From NCBI GenBank assembly GCA_900319485.1, contig ONOQ01000022.1, positions 1-33,885 on the forward strand: 33,885 nt of DNA, in the 5' to 3' direction. The position numbers were made by a program, and so were the translations under genes. Under the pieces are notes generated by a model. The model saw nothing but the letters and a program-made list of their open reading frames with translations, had not been told where the DNA came from and did not search any database. Shown one piece after another: positions 8,565 through 16,139 of this stretch (position 1 is the first letter of the stretch; the number at the start of each line of letters is the position of its first letter). This DNA is from an uncultured Bacteroidales bacterium (GTDB lineage: Bacteria; Bacteroidota; Bacteroidia; Bacteroidales; UBA932).

Positions 8565-9700
8565 AAGATTATAGCAACGAATCAATCCAGTTCGACTGCT
8601 TCCGCGGCTGCACGGTAGTGACAGACGAGGAAACGGGAGAAAAAGATATACGCTACCGTCAGGGATGCTGCAAACTTGAGGTGTATGATACCCTTAAGGG
8701 CATAGCCCAGGAGCAGTGGGACGGCTACTTCGAGGTCCGTTTCAAGAACACCCGAAAGGGAATCTACGTGAACGCTTCCGGCCAGAGTATCAAAACCGGA
8801 GACCTTGTGGTGGTTGAGGCCGCAACGGGCCACGATTTAGGAATTGTAACCCTTGAAGGCCCCGTGGTTGCCCGCCAGATGAAGTGCAAGGGCGTTGATC
8901 CCTCCCAGCAGGAACTGAGGAAGATCTACCGCAAGGCGCGTCCCTTTGACATCCAGCGCTGGCAGGAGGCAATTGCCCGTGAGGAGGAGACTATGGTCCG
9001 CGCGCGCGTCCTTGCCGCCAACCTTGGCCTTGAGATGAAGATAGGTGACGTAGAATTCCAGGGAGACGGCACCAAGGCAATCTTCTATTACATTGCCGAT
9101 GGCCGCGTGGACTTCCGCCAACTTATCAAGGATTTTGCGGAGGAGTTCCATATCCGCGTGGAGATGAAGCAGATTGGCGCCCGCCAGGAAGCCGGTCTCA
9201 TAGGCGGCCTTGGCGTGTGCGGCCGTGAACTGTGCTGCGCCAACTACATAACGGAGTTCAAGTCCATCACAACCGCCGCCGCCCGCGTCCAGGACCTTTC
9301 CCTGAATCCCCAGAAACTGGCCGGCCAGTGCGGAAAACTAAAGTGCTGCCTCAATTATGAAGTAGCGGCTTACACCGATGCCCGCTCCCGCCTTCCCCGC
9401 GTTAACGAGCCTCTTGAACTTGAGGACGGCCAGGCTTTCCTTGTAAAGACGGACATCCTTGCCGGGATGCTGTACTTCTCCTATGAGAAGGGCTCCCTTG
9501 CAAAGGTTTATGGATTGTCGGCCGATGAAGTGAGGGAAATCCAGGCGATGAACCGCCGCGGAGAGCGTCCCGCCACGCTTCAGGAAGAGCCTGAGCGCTC
9601 TCCCGAGTTTATATCGGCCGTGGGTGACGATGCCATCAACCGGTTCGACCCTGAGAAGAAACGCAAGAAACGCCGCAAGAACAAGAAACGCCAGGCATAA
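8561..9700 (+). CDS. PSP1 / RicT-like (YaaT family) protein
   Basis: 379 residues. The central part has the PSP1 C-terminal domain with its Cys-rich signature GGLGVCGRELCCANY followed by GQCGKLKCCLNYE, as in Bacillus YaaT/RicT. Cysteine ligands could hold an Fe-S cluster or metal. In Firmicutes RicT acts with RicA and RicF in RNA processing and development; the Bacteroidota role is not established. The C-terminus is a strongly basic tail (KKRKKRRKNKKRQA), which suggests nucleic-acid contact (inference). It overlaps delta' by 4 bp and touches trmB by 1 bp, so all three are probably co-translated. The adjacency of holB and a PSP1 gene is recurrent in bacteria. Confidence 0.9.
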   Translation: MKDYSNESIQFDCFRGCTVVTDEETGEKDIRYRQGCCKLEVYDTLKGIAQEQWDGYFEVRFKNTRKGIYVNASGQSIKTGDLVVVEAATGHDLGIVTLEGPVVARQMKCKGVDPSQQELRKIYRKARPFDIQRWQEAIAREEETMVRARVLAANLGLEMKIGDVEFQGDGTKAIFYYIADGRVDFRQLIKDFAEEFHIRVEMKQIGARQEAGLIGGLGVCGRELCCANYITEFKSITTAAARVQDLSLNPQKLAGQCGKLKCCLNYEVAAYTDARSRLPRVNEPLELEDGQAFLVKTDILAGMLYFSYEKGSLAKVYGLSADEVREIQAMNRRGERPATLQEEPERSPEFISAVGDDAINRFDPEKKRKKRRKNKKRQA

Positions 9701-10605
9701 TGGGTCACGGAAAACTGAAAAAATTTGCCGAGAACGCTACCTTCCGCTGCCTCCTGCAGCCGGAGGCCTCTGCCGTGCTGGCTCCTAAGGCCCCCGGCTC
9801 CAAGGCTCTTGTCCTGAGGGATCATCCCATCAAGGGCAACTGGGGTAAGGAGATGTTCGGCAATGACCGTCCCATTGTCCTGGAACTTGGATGCGGCAAG
9901 GGGGATTATACCATAGCCCTTGCCCTGAGGCATCCAGAAATCAATTTTATAGGCGTTGACATCAAGGGCGCCCGCCTCTGGGCCGGAGCCAAATTCGCCA
10001 CGGAGAATAATCTTCCAAACGTTGCGTTCCTTCGCACCAGGATTGAGTTCATAGGCGCTTTCTTCGGGCCTTCCGAGGTCTCTGAAATCTGGCTCACATT
10101 CTCCGATCCCCAGTTACGCGGCTCTGAAAACGCCAGGCTCTCGTCACCTATGTTTCTGGAGCGCTACCGCGGCTTCCTCCGCCCCGGCGGTATAGTCCAT
10201 CTCAAGACTGACTCCAGGTATCTCTACGAATACACCCAGGCTGTATGTAAGGTCAATAACCTGAATGTATTCGCCTATGGTACAGATATTTATACCGACG
10301 GAGTACATGTCTCCAAACCGTCGGCTGCGCCGACCCCTCCCACTTCGTGGGCCCCTCCCTCTTACAAGGCCGAGGGTGGCCATGGGTTTGGAGACATGTA
10401 CCCCGTCGGCGAGGAAGTGACATCGGTGCAGACGTTCTATGAGAAGATGTTTCTGGAGATGGGGCTGCCAATAACGTATATGGCGTTTACGCTGGAGCAT
10501 GAGGGGGCATTTATCGGCCCCGGAGAGGCGTTTGACCACGATCATTGGCTTCAGGAGGAGGGCCCAAGACGTTCATTTTCGCATCAACCTAACAAAAAAC
10601 AGTAA
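9700..10605 (+). CDS. trmB: tRNA (guanine-N7)-methyltransferase with in-frame palindromic insertion
   Basis: 301 residues. The SAM-binding motif is VLELGCGKGDYT (residues 60-71), and FIGVDIKGARLW and EIWLTFSDPQ are TrmB signatures. The enzyme makes m7G46 in tRNA variable loops. The ATG at 9700 shares its A with the preceding TAA. Compared with what I recall of Bacteroides TrmB, the segment between TDIYTDG and EEVTSVQTFYEKMF should be only a few residues. Here about 36 residues (202-237), rich in Pro, Gly and Ser, are inserted and are encoded by a 115-bp inverted-repeat element. The insertion lies after the catalytic core, before the C-terminal helix, so activity may be retained. The C-terminal tail (HWLQEEGPRRSFSHQ) also looks atypical. 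Confidence 0.93.
   Translation: MGHGKLKKFAENATFRCLLQPEASAVLAPKAPGSKALVLRDHPIKGNWGKEMFGNDRPIVLELGCGKGDYTIALALRHPEINFIGVDIKGARLWAGAKFATENNLPNVAFLRTRIEFIGAFFGPSEVSEIWLTFSDPQLRGSENARLSSPMFLERYRGFLRPGGIVHLKTDSRYLYEYTQAVCKVNNLNVFAYGTDIYTDGVHVSKPSAAPTPPTSWAPPSYKAEGGHGFGDMYPVGEEVTSVQTFYEKMFLEMGLPITYMAFTLEHEGAFIGPGEAFDHDHWLQEEGPRRSFSHQPNKKQ
10295..10409. repeat. Palindromic element inserted in the trmB coding sequence
   Basis: Outer arms 10295-10319 and 10385-10409 are inverted repeats of 25 nt with one mismatch (core GTACATGTCTCCAAACC). Inside lie a perfect hairpin GTCGGC-TGC-GCCGAC (10320-10334), a second hairpin CCCAC-TTC-GTGGG (10339-10351) and a weaker CCCTC/GAGGG pair (10357-10361 with 10372-10376). 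The folded form would be a cloverleaf-like structure. The trmB frame stays open through it. It resembles in principle the Rickettsia palindromic elements that insert in genes, but I know of no name for this one. Confidence 0.85.
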
Positions 10606-10606
10606 T

Positions 10607-10930
10607 ATGGCTAAACTGCTGTACACAATGGGAGAGGTGGCCGATATGCTTTCAGAGGCGCCGTCGGCCGTACGTTACTGGAGCAACTACTTTGAGAAGT
10701 ACGTGAAGCCCCAGCGTAACGCAAAGGGCAACCGCCTGTACCACCCGGAGGATATAGAGACCCTGAAGCAGATCCAGTTTATGGTTAAGAATCAGGGGCT
10801 TACTCTGGAGGGGGCGATGCAGAGGCTTAGGGAGGACCACCGCAGCGTGGACCGCCGCGTGAAGGCCCTTGACAGCCTCAGGGCCATCCGTGAACAACTT
10901 GTGGCAGTGAGGGAGGTAATATGCAAGTAA
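10607..10930 (+). CDS. MerR-type helix-turn-helix regulator
   Basis: 107 residues from the ATG at 10607, one base after the trmB stop. An in-frame start further upstream would lie inside trmB and lacks the MerR N-terminus. The N-terminal winged helix reads LLYTMGEVADMLSEAPSAVRYW, followed by the wing GNRLYHPEDIETLKQIQFMVKNQGLTLEGAMQRL and a short C-terminal helix. No effector-binding domain follows, so it is the short MerR type widely found in Bacteroidota beside housekeeping genes. Its target is unknown. It overlaps the Nif3-like gene by 10 bp. Confidence 0.9.
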   Translation: MAKLLYTMGEVADMLSEAPSAVRYWSNYFEKYVKPQRNAKGNRLYHPEDIETLKQIQFMVKNQGLTLEGAMQRLREDHRSVDRRVKALDSLRAIREQLVAVREVICK

Positions 10931-11712
10931 AGGACATTGTTGGAGCAATAGAGGCCTTTGCGCCGCGCTGCGTGCAGGAAGGCTGGGACAACAGCGGGCT
11001 TCTCATAGGGAGTCCGGAGGATGAGGTGAAGGGCGTCCTGGTGGGGTTTGACTGCACGGTGGAACTCATTGAGGAAGCGGTTTCCAGGGGGTGCAATATG
11101 GTTGTGACTCATCATCCGCTCATTTTCCACGGTCTCAAGCAGATAGGGCCCGAGGATCCCGTGGGGGCAACCGTAATGGCTGCAATCCGCGGCGGGGTGG
11201 CGGTTTATGCCGCGCATACATCGGCCGATAAAGTGCCTGAGGGCGTAAGTTGGGCTATGGCCCTGAAACTGGTCCTTGAGGACATTGAGATCCTTGAGAA
11301 GGATGAGGCGGGGAACGGCCTCGGGTGTATCGGCACCCTGCCCCGGCCGCTTACGGGAAATGAGGCCCTGGAATATGTGGGGAAGGCTTTCGGCCTTACC
11401 GTTATCAGGAGTTCCAAGCCCCTGGAGGGGCTCATCAGCCGTGTGGCGGTGCTTGGCGGAAGCGGTGGGTCGGAGATTGAGTCGGCCCGTTGTGCCGGAG
11501 CGCAACTTTACATTACGGCCGATGTATCATATCACAATTTCTTTACCCGGGATGGCTTTATGGTGATGGATATAGGCCATTTTGAGAGCGAAGTTGACAT
11601 TGTGGACATTTTGCTTACGCAAATACGGAAAAAATTTCCTAACTTTGCAAGCTATTCATCCGGCACGCTGGACAGGAGCAATCCCGTCCACTATTTTGTG
11701 ATGCATAAATAA
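10921..11712 (+). CDS. Nif3-like dinuclear metal centre protein (DUF34/YbgI family)
   Basis: 263 residues. Metal ligands expected for the family are visible: VVTHHPLIFHG (His64, His65), AAHTSADK and the C-terminal DIGHFESE. Two halves of an alpha/beta fold are joined without the extra PII-like insert domain that makes many homologues about 370 residues long. Members form toroidal hexamers with a di-iron or di-zinc centre; the cellular function is unsettled, with proposals around metal insertion or GTP cyclohydrolase-like chemistry. It overlaps merR and is followed after 15 bp by the zinc-ribbon gene, a pairing that recurs in many bacteria. Confidence 0.93.
   Translation: MQVKDIVGAIEAFAPRCVQEGWDNSGLLIGSPEDEVKGVLVGFDCTVELIEEAVSRGCNMVVTHHPLIFHGLKQIGPEDPVGATVMAAIRGGVAVYAAHTSADKVPEGVSWAMALKLVLEDIEILEKDEAGNGLGCIGTLPRPLTGNEALEYVGKAFGLTVIRSSKPLEGLISRVAVLGGSGGSEIESARCAGAQLYITADVSYHNFFTRDGFMVMDIGHFESEVDIVDILLTQIRKKFPNFASYSSGTLDRSNPVHYFVMHK
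11640..11647 (+). promoter_or_regulatory. Possible internal -7 box ahead of the zinc-ribbon gene
   Basis: TAACTTTG within the 3' end of the Nif3-like gene, about 80 bp upstream of the ATG at 11728. There is no matching -33 TTTG at 19-bp spacing, so this is a weak candidate for a secondary promoter. Confidence 0.25.
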
Positions 11713-11727
11713 ATCGATTTATTACAT

Positions 11728-12552
11728 ATGGCAACCAAAAAAACTACAGCAGCCAAGAAAGTAGAGGCTCCCATCGACAACAGGGAAACCTTCGTATCTC
11801 TCCAGAAGTCTTTTGGAGACTCCGAGATGAGCGTTGAGGAAAAACTCAAGACCCTCTATCAACTCCAGGCCGCAGATTCAGAGATTGACAAGATCATCCA
11901 ACTCCGTGGCGCCCTCCCCGCAGAGGTAGAGGCCCTGGAATCAGAGATCGCAACCCTCAAGGAGCGCAGCGCTTCAATATCGGCCGTGGTGGACCAGCTC
12001 ACCCGCAATATAGCCGATGCAAAACTCTCCATCGCAGAGCACGAGGGCACCATCCAGAAATACCAGCACCAGTTGGAGACCATCACCAACTCCCGCGAGT
12101 ACGATTCCCTGAACAAGGAAATCGAGAACCAGGACCTTCTCCGTCAGATTGACGAGAAAACCATCAACGACACCCGATATGAGATTGGTGAGAAGAAGGC
12201 TGAACTTGACGATATCAAGGACCGCCTCACCATCCGTGAAGAGGACCTTGCCGCCAAGAAGGCCGAACTTGAGACCATCGTTGAGGAAACCGCAAAGGAG
12301 GAAGCCGTTCTCCGTGCACGCCGTGAAGAGTGCGCCGCCAAGATCGACGCCCGTACCATGAGCGCTTATGAGCGTATCCGCGCCAGCGTGAACAACCACC
12401 TTGCAGTTGTGGGTATCTACAACGGAGACTCCTGCGGAGGATGCTTCAACACCATCACTCCCCAGCGCCGCGTAGAGATTGCCTCAAACCGCAAACTCAT
12501 CATCTGCGAGCACTGCGGCCGCATCATCATCAATCCGGAATTTGATGCCTAG
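11728..12552 (+). CDS. Coiled-coil zinc-ribbon protein (DUF164 / CdsZ-like)
   Basis: 274 residues. After a short Lys/Ala-rich start, residues about 40-215 form a long antiparallel coiled coil (ALPAEVEALESEIATLKERS, repeated Glu/Lys heptads). The C-terminus is a zinc ribbon with two CxxC pairs: CGGC (Cys236, Cys239) and CEHC (Cys260, Cys263). This is the zf-RING_7/DUF164 family, which usually sits next to nif3, as here. Proposed roles include chaperone or nucleic-acid contact; none is proven for Bacteroidota. The stop overlaps the preferred dnaB start by 8 bp. Confidence 0.92.
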   Translation: MATKKTTAAKKVEAPIDNRETFVSLQKSFGDSEMSVEEKLKTLYQLQAADSEIDKIIQLRGALPAEVEALESEIATLKERSASISAVVDQLTRNIADAKLSIAEHEGTIQKYQHQLETITNSREYDSLNKEIENQDLLRQIDEKTINDTRYEIGEKKAELDDIKDRLTIREEDLAAKKAELETIVEETAKEEAVLRARREECAAKIDARTMSAYERIRASVNNHLAVVGIYNGDSCGGCFNTITPQRRVEIASNRKLIICEHCGRIIINPEFDA

Positions 12553-14014
12553 GAAACCTCAGGAACCACTCAACCTTGAAGCCCTGATGGGGAACAAACC
12601 CCCTCAGGCGCTTGACGTTGAGGAGGCCGTGCTGGGAGCAATGCTGGTAGAACCGGCAACCATTGACGAATCAATGGAGGAGCTCAGCGCGGGATGTTTC
12701 TATGACCCCCGCCACCGCAAGATCTTTGAGGCAATGAGTGCTCTTGTGAATGAGCACGTGAGCATTGACATAGTAACGGTGAGCGAGAAACTGCGCTCCC
12801 GCGGAGACCTTGAGGAGATTGGCGGCCCTGTGGAACTTGCGCGCCTGTCCCAGAACATAGGCGCCGCGGCCCACATTGAGTACTACATCAAGATTCTCAA
12901 GCAGAAGACCATCCAGAGGGACCTCATTACGGCCTCCTACGATATCCTGAAGCAGTCCTTTGACGAATCCACCAATGTGGACGACCTGATTGACAACGCC
13001 CAGACCAAGGTCTTCGCCGCCATCCAGAACAACGTAAAGAGGGATGTCCAGGACATCGGGTCCATAATCAACTCCGTGCTGGACAACCTCCAGGAACTCC
13101 AGAACATCACGGGGCCTTCCGGCGTCCCTTCAGGCTATCCTTCCATTGACAGGGTAACCCAGGGGTGGCAGAAGAGTGACCTCATCATACTTGCGGCGCG
13201 TCCGTCCGTGGGTAAGACCGCATTTGCGCTGAATATAGCCCGCAATGCGGCCGTAGATGCAAATATGCCCGTTGCGGTGTTCTCCCTGGAAATGAGCGCC
13301 GACCAACTCGGAAAGCGTCTCATCACAACGGAAAGCGGCCTTTCCGGAGAAAAGATCAAGGGCGGCGTAAAACTGGAAACCTTCGAGTGGATCCAGTTGG
13401 AGGATACCCTGAAGCGCCTTGCAAAGGCACCCCTTTACATTGACGACACCCCCGGCATTCCCATAATGGAATTCCGCACCAAGGCAAAGCGCCTTGTAAA
13501 GCAGAAGGGCGTGAGGCTCATAGTGGTGGACTATCTCCAACTTATGCAGGGCCCTGTGGAACTAAGGGGTCTCCGTGAGCAGGAAGTTGCGGCCATTTCC
13601 CGTACCCTCAAGGCAACGGCAAAGGAACTGAATATCCCCATCATAGCGCTGTCACAGCTTTCCCGTAACGCGGTTCAGCGTACGGGCGGTATGGGTAAGC
13701 CCCAACTCAGCGACCTCCGTGAATCCGGTTCAATCGAGCAGGATGCCGATATGGTCATCTTCATCCATCGCCCGGATTTTGTAGGTATGAGCGACAACCC
13801 TGAGGACAAGGAGAAGGCATACATCGTGATAGCCAAGCACCGTAACGGCGAGGTGTGCGACATAGAGATGAAGTACAAGGCCGGCCAGGTGAAGTTTGTA
13901 GAGGCCGATCAAAGCCTTGACATCTATGCCCAGAGGGGCCCGGTGGCAAGCGCCGCCAATGAGCCCGCTCCCGGAGCAAGCTATCAGGATTTTGATTCGT
14001 CCCAGGATTTTTGA
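12545..14014 (+). CDS. dnaB: Replicative DNA helicase
   Basis: 489 residues from the ATG at 12545. An in-frame start at 12479 would add 22 low-complexity residues inside the upstream gene and is less likely. The N-terminal DnaB domain begins at PPQALDVEEAVLGAMLVEP. The RecA-like domain has Walker A ARPSVGKTAF (Lys224), Walker B RLIVVDYLQLMQG, and the sensor/arginine segment QLSRNAVQRTGGMGKPQLSDLRESGSIEQDADMV. No intein is present. The hexamer unwinds DNA at the fork 5' to 3'. The C-terminal 30 residues are Ala/Pro-rich and acidic, probably disordered. The stop TGA shares its A with the next ATG. Confidence 0.97.
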   Translation: MPRKPQEPLNLEALMGNKPPQALDVEEAVLGAMLVEPATIDESMEELSAGCFYDPRHRKIFEAMSALVNEHVSIDIVTVSEKLRSRGDLEEIGGPVELARLSQNIGAAAHIEYYIKILKQKTIQRDLITASYDILKQSFDESTNVDDLIDNAQTKVFAAIQNNVKRDVQDIGSIINSVLDNLQELQNITGPSGVPSGYPSIDRVTQGWQKSDLIILAARPSVGKTAFALNIARNAAVDANMPVAVFSLEMSADQLGKRLITTESGLSGEKIKGGVKLETFEWIQLEDTLKRLAKAPLYIDDTPGIPIMEFRTKAKRLVKQKGVRLIVVDYLQLMQGPVELRGLREQEVAAISRTLKATAKELNIPIIALSQLSRNAVQRTGGMGKPQLSDLRESGSIEQDADMVIFIHRPDFVGMSDNPEDKEKAYIVIAKHRNGEVCDIEMKYKAGQVKFVEADQSLDIYAQRGPVASAANEPAPGASYQDFDSSQDF

Positions 14015-14829
14015 TGAGAAGACTGACGCTTATACTGTGCACTTTGCTGGTTGCCGCCCTGGCATCGGCCCAGAACTGTTTCCCCACAAGCGGGGATCTT
14101 CCGTTCAAGGCGGGAGAGAAGATCAGGATGGGCCTTTACTTCAAATGGGGCGCGGTGAACACCGAGGTAGCAACCGGAGACCTTGCGCTGACGGAATCGG
14201 CCCTTAACGGAAAAAGCGTCTACAAGGCGTCCCTAATTGCCGACAGCGCGCCGTTTTTCAGCGTCTTCTACGATATGCACGAGCGTTTTGAGACCTGGTT
14301 CGCCCTTGACGCCGTGCGTCCCCTGAAGTACTACCGCAACACAAAGCAGGGGGACTACCGCGCCTTCAACAACTACATCTACGACTGGGACAAGAAGGAG
14401 ATTCACGCCGATATCAACTTCGAGGGCAGGGGACAGCAGATTCTTGATATTCCCATCCACGACTGCGTGTGTGACATAACGTCCATCCTGTACCTTATAA
14501 GGACTATGGACTTTTCTTCGCTTACCACCGGCCAGAAGATACCTGTAAGCTTTGCAATAGACGATACCGTGTTTGATATCCGTCTCACATACCGTGGACG
14601 TGAGGCCGTGAAGACAAAGCGTCTTGGGAAGGTGAATTCACTAAGGTTCAGCTGCTCCGTTGTGTCAGGAGCAATGTTTGACGGTGAAACGGAGATGACT
14701 CTCTGGTTCTCCGATGACTCCAACCATATTCCCATAGGCTTTATGGCGCCCCTCAGGATTGGCTCAGTGCAGGGGTGGGTAAAGCAACTGGAAAACCTCA
14801 AATATCCCTTTGAAGCCCGCGTGAAATGA
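14014..14829 (+). CDS. DUF3108-like secreted protein
   Basis: 271 residues from the ATG at 14014; a TTG one codon earlier is also possible. It has a signal peptide (MRRLTLILCTLLVAALASA, cleavage before Gln). The mature sequence begins FPTSGDLPFKAGEKIRMGLYFKWG and has WFALDAVRPLKYYRNTKQGDYRAFNNYIYDW and ILYLIRTMDFSSL segments, matching my recollection of DUF3108, a periplasmic beta-rich domain in Bacteroidota and Proteobacteria. Function is unknown. It is translationally linked to dnaB (TGATG) and to rseC (ATGA), an arrangement probably reflecting co-transcription rather than shared function. Confidence 0.85.
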   Translation: MRRLTLILCTLLVAALASAQNCFPTSGDLPFKAGEKIRMGLYFKWGAVNTEVATGDLALTESALNGKSVYKASLIADSAPFFSVFYDMHERFETWFALDAVRPLKYYRNTKQGDYRAFNNYIYDWDKKEIHADINFEGRGQQILDIPIHDCVCDITSILYLIRTMDFSSLTTGQKIPVSFAIDDTVFDIRLTYRGREAVKTKRLGKVNSLRFSCSVVSGAMFDGETEMTLWFSDDSNHIPIGFMAPLRIGSVQGWVKQLENLKYPFEARVK

Positions 14830-15239
14830 GTGAGAGCATCTCCCATAAAGGAAAGATAGTAAGTATCACCCCGCAGGTGACAACTGTTGCCTTCGTGCAG
14901 CACGGCGCCTGCTCCGAGTGCCACGCCGCGGGTCTTTGCAGCATGGGAGACGTTGCGGAAAAAGTGGTGGAACTCCCCACGGACCCTTATAACAAGCACG
15001 CTGTAGGTGATGAGGTGGAGGTCCTTCTCAAAGCCTCCATGGGCTTCAAGGCAGTGTACCTTGCATACCTTATACCCCTTATAATACTTCTTGCCGCAAT
15101 CCTGGGGCTTATGTCCCTTGGGGTTGGCGAGGTTGTGGCCGGGCTTTCCGGCATTGCCGCGGTTGGAGTGTATTATCTCCTTCTGTGGCTTTTCCGCGGA
15201 AAACTTCAAAACGAGTACGTATTTACTATTAAACGATAA
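14826..15239 (+). CDS. rseC: SoxR-reducing-system / RseC-family membrane protein
   Basis: 137 residues. A cysteine-rich N-terminal domain (HGACSECHAAGLC, three of four expected cysteines within 11 residues) is followed by two transmembrane helices (about residues 75-95 and 98-120). RseC-family proteins accompany Rnf/Rsx complexes. In E. coli the family is linked to SoxR reduction and to sigma-E regulation. Here it sits 3 bp upstream of rnfB and overlaps the DUF3108 gene by 4 bp, so it is best read as an Rnf accessory protein, perhaps in flavin or Fe-S assembly or electron transfer (inference). Confidence 0.9.
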   Translation: MSESISHKGKIVSITPQVTTVAFVQHGACSECHAAGLCSMGDVAEKVVELPTDPYNKHAVGDEVEVLLKASMGFKAVYLAYLIPLIILLAAILGLMSLGVGEVVAGLSGIAAVGVYYLLLWLFRGKLQNEYVFTIKR

Positions 15240-15242
15240 ACT

Positions 15243-16139
15243 ATGTCATCAACAATCATTTGGACGATTGCGGTGGTTACCGTGCTTGGCCTTCTGCTTG
15301 CCCTGGTCCTGTACCTCGTGGCACAGAAGTTCAAGGTTGAGGAGGATCCCCGCATCGACGAAGTCGAGAAAGCAATGCCCGGCGCAAACTGCGGCGGCTG
15401 CGGCTTCGCCGGCTGCCACGCTTTTGCAGAGGCTGCCGTGAAAGCGCCCAATCTGGACAACAACTACTGTCCGGTGGGTGGCAACGACACTATGGCAAAG
15501 GTAGCGGCCATCCTTGGCTACGAGGTAAAGGCCAAAGCCCCTATGGTGGCCGTGGTGAGGTGTAACGGCACCTGCGCCGTGCGCCCCAGGGTGAACGAAT
15601 GGGGCGGCACTGAGTCCTGCGCCGTGAAAGCCCAACTGTATGCCGGAGACACCGGCTGCGCATACGGCTGCCTTGGCTGCGGAGACTGCGTGAACGCCTG
15701 CCAGTTCGGAGCCCTCTCAATGAACCCCGAAACCGGTCTTCCGGAAGTGGATGAGGAGAAGTGCACCGCCTGCGGCGCCTGCGTGAAGGCCTGCCCCAAG
15801 AAGGTCATCGAATTAAGGCCCAAGGGCCCCCGCGGTATGCGTGTGTTCGTGAGTTGCCTTAACCGTGATAAGGGTCCCGTTGCAAAGAAGGCGTGTGCAT
15901 CGGCCTGCATTGGCTGCGGCATCTGCGCCAAAACCTGCACCCACGATGCCATTGTGGTGGAAGGCAACATCGCCTATATTGATGCGTCCAAGTGTAAACT
16001 TTGCCGCGAGTGCGAGGCAATGTGCCCCACCGGCGCCATCCACGGCGTGAATTTCCCCAAGCCGCTGGACAAGGACGCCATCAAGGAGCGTATTAAAATC
16101 CGTAACCAGAAAGCGAAGGAGGCTGCAGCAAATGAGTAA
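15243..16139 (+). CDS. rnfB: Rnf complex subunit B (ferredoxin-like electron entry subunit)
   Basis: 298 residues, longer than the 190-residue E. coli form. One N-terminal helix (about residues 5-28) anchors it. The 4Fe-4S domain reads NCGGCGFAGCHAFA with a distant Cys (Cys50, 53, 58 and about 75). Four CxxCxxC cluster motifs follow: CLGCGDCVNAC, CTACGACVKAC, CIGCGICAKTC and CKLCRECEAMC. This is two bacterial-type 2[4Fe-4S] ferredoxin domains, as in anaerobe Rnf. It is expected to take electrons from reduced ferredoxin. First gene of the rnfBCDGEA order; its stop overlaps rnfC by 8 bp. Confidence 0.96.
   Translation: MSSTIIWTIAVVTVLGLLLALVLYLVAQKFKVEEDPRIDEVEKAMPGANCGGCGFAGCHAFAEAAVKAPNLDNNYCPVGGNDTMAKVAAILGYEVKAKAPMVAVVRCNGTCAVRPRVNEWGGTESCAVKAQLYAGDTGCAYGCLGCGDCVNACQFGALSMNPETGLPEVDEEKCTACGACVKACPKKVIELRPKGPRGMRVFVSCLNRDKGPVAKKACASACIGCGICAKTCTHDAIVVEGNIAYIDASKCKLCRECEAMCPTGAIHGVNFPKPLDKDAIKERIKIRNQKAKEAAANE

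Noticed and set aside
10295-10409. trmB as a pseudogene
   Set aside because: Although an element is inserted, the frame is open throughout and both the SAM-binding core and the C-terminal helix are preserved.
10499-10606. Upstream start for the MerR-type regulator
   Set aside because: The added 36 residues are the trmB 3' end read in another frame; the MerR fold begins right at the ATG at 10607.
12479-12544. Upstream start for dnaB
   Set aside because: The extra 22 Ser/Ala-rich residues are the zinc-ribbon gene read in another frame and are not part of any DnaB domain.
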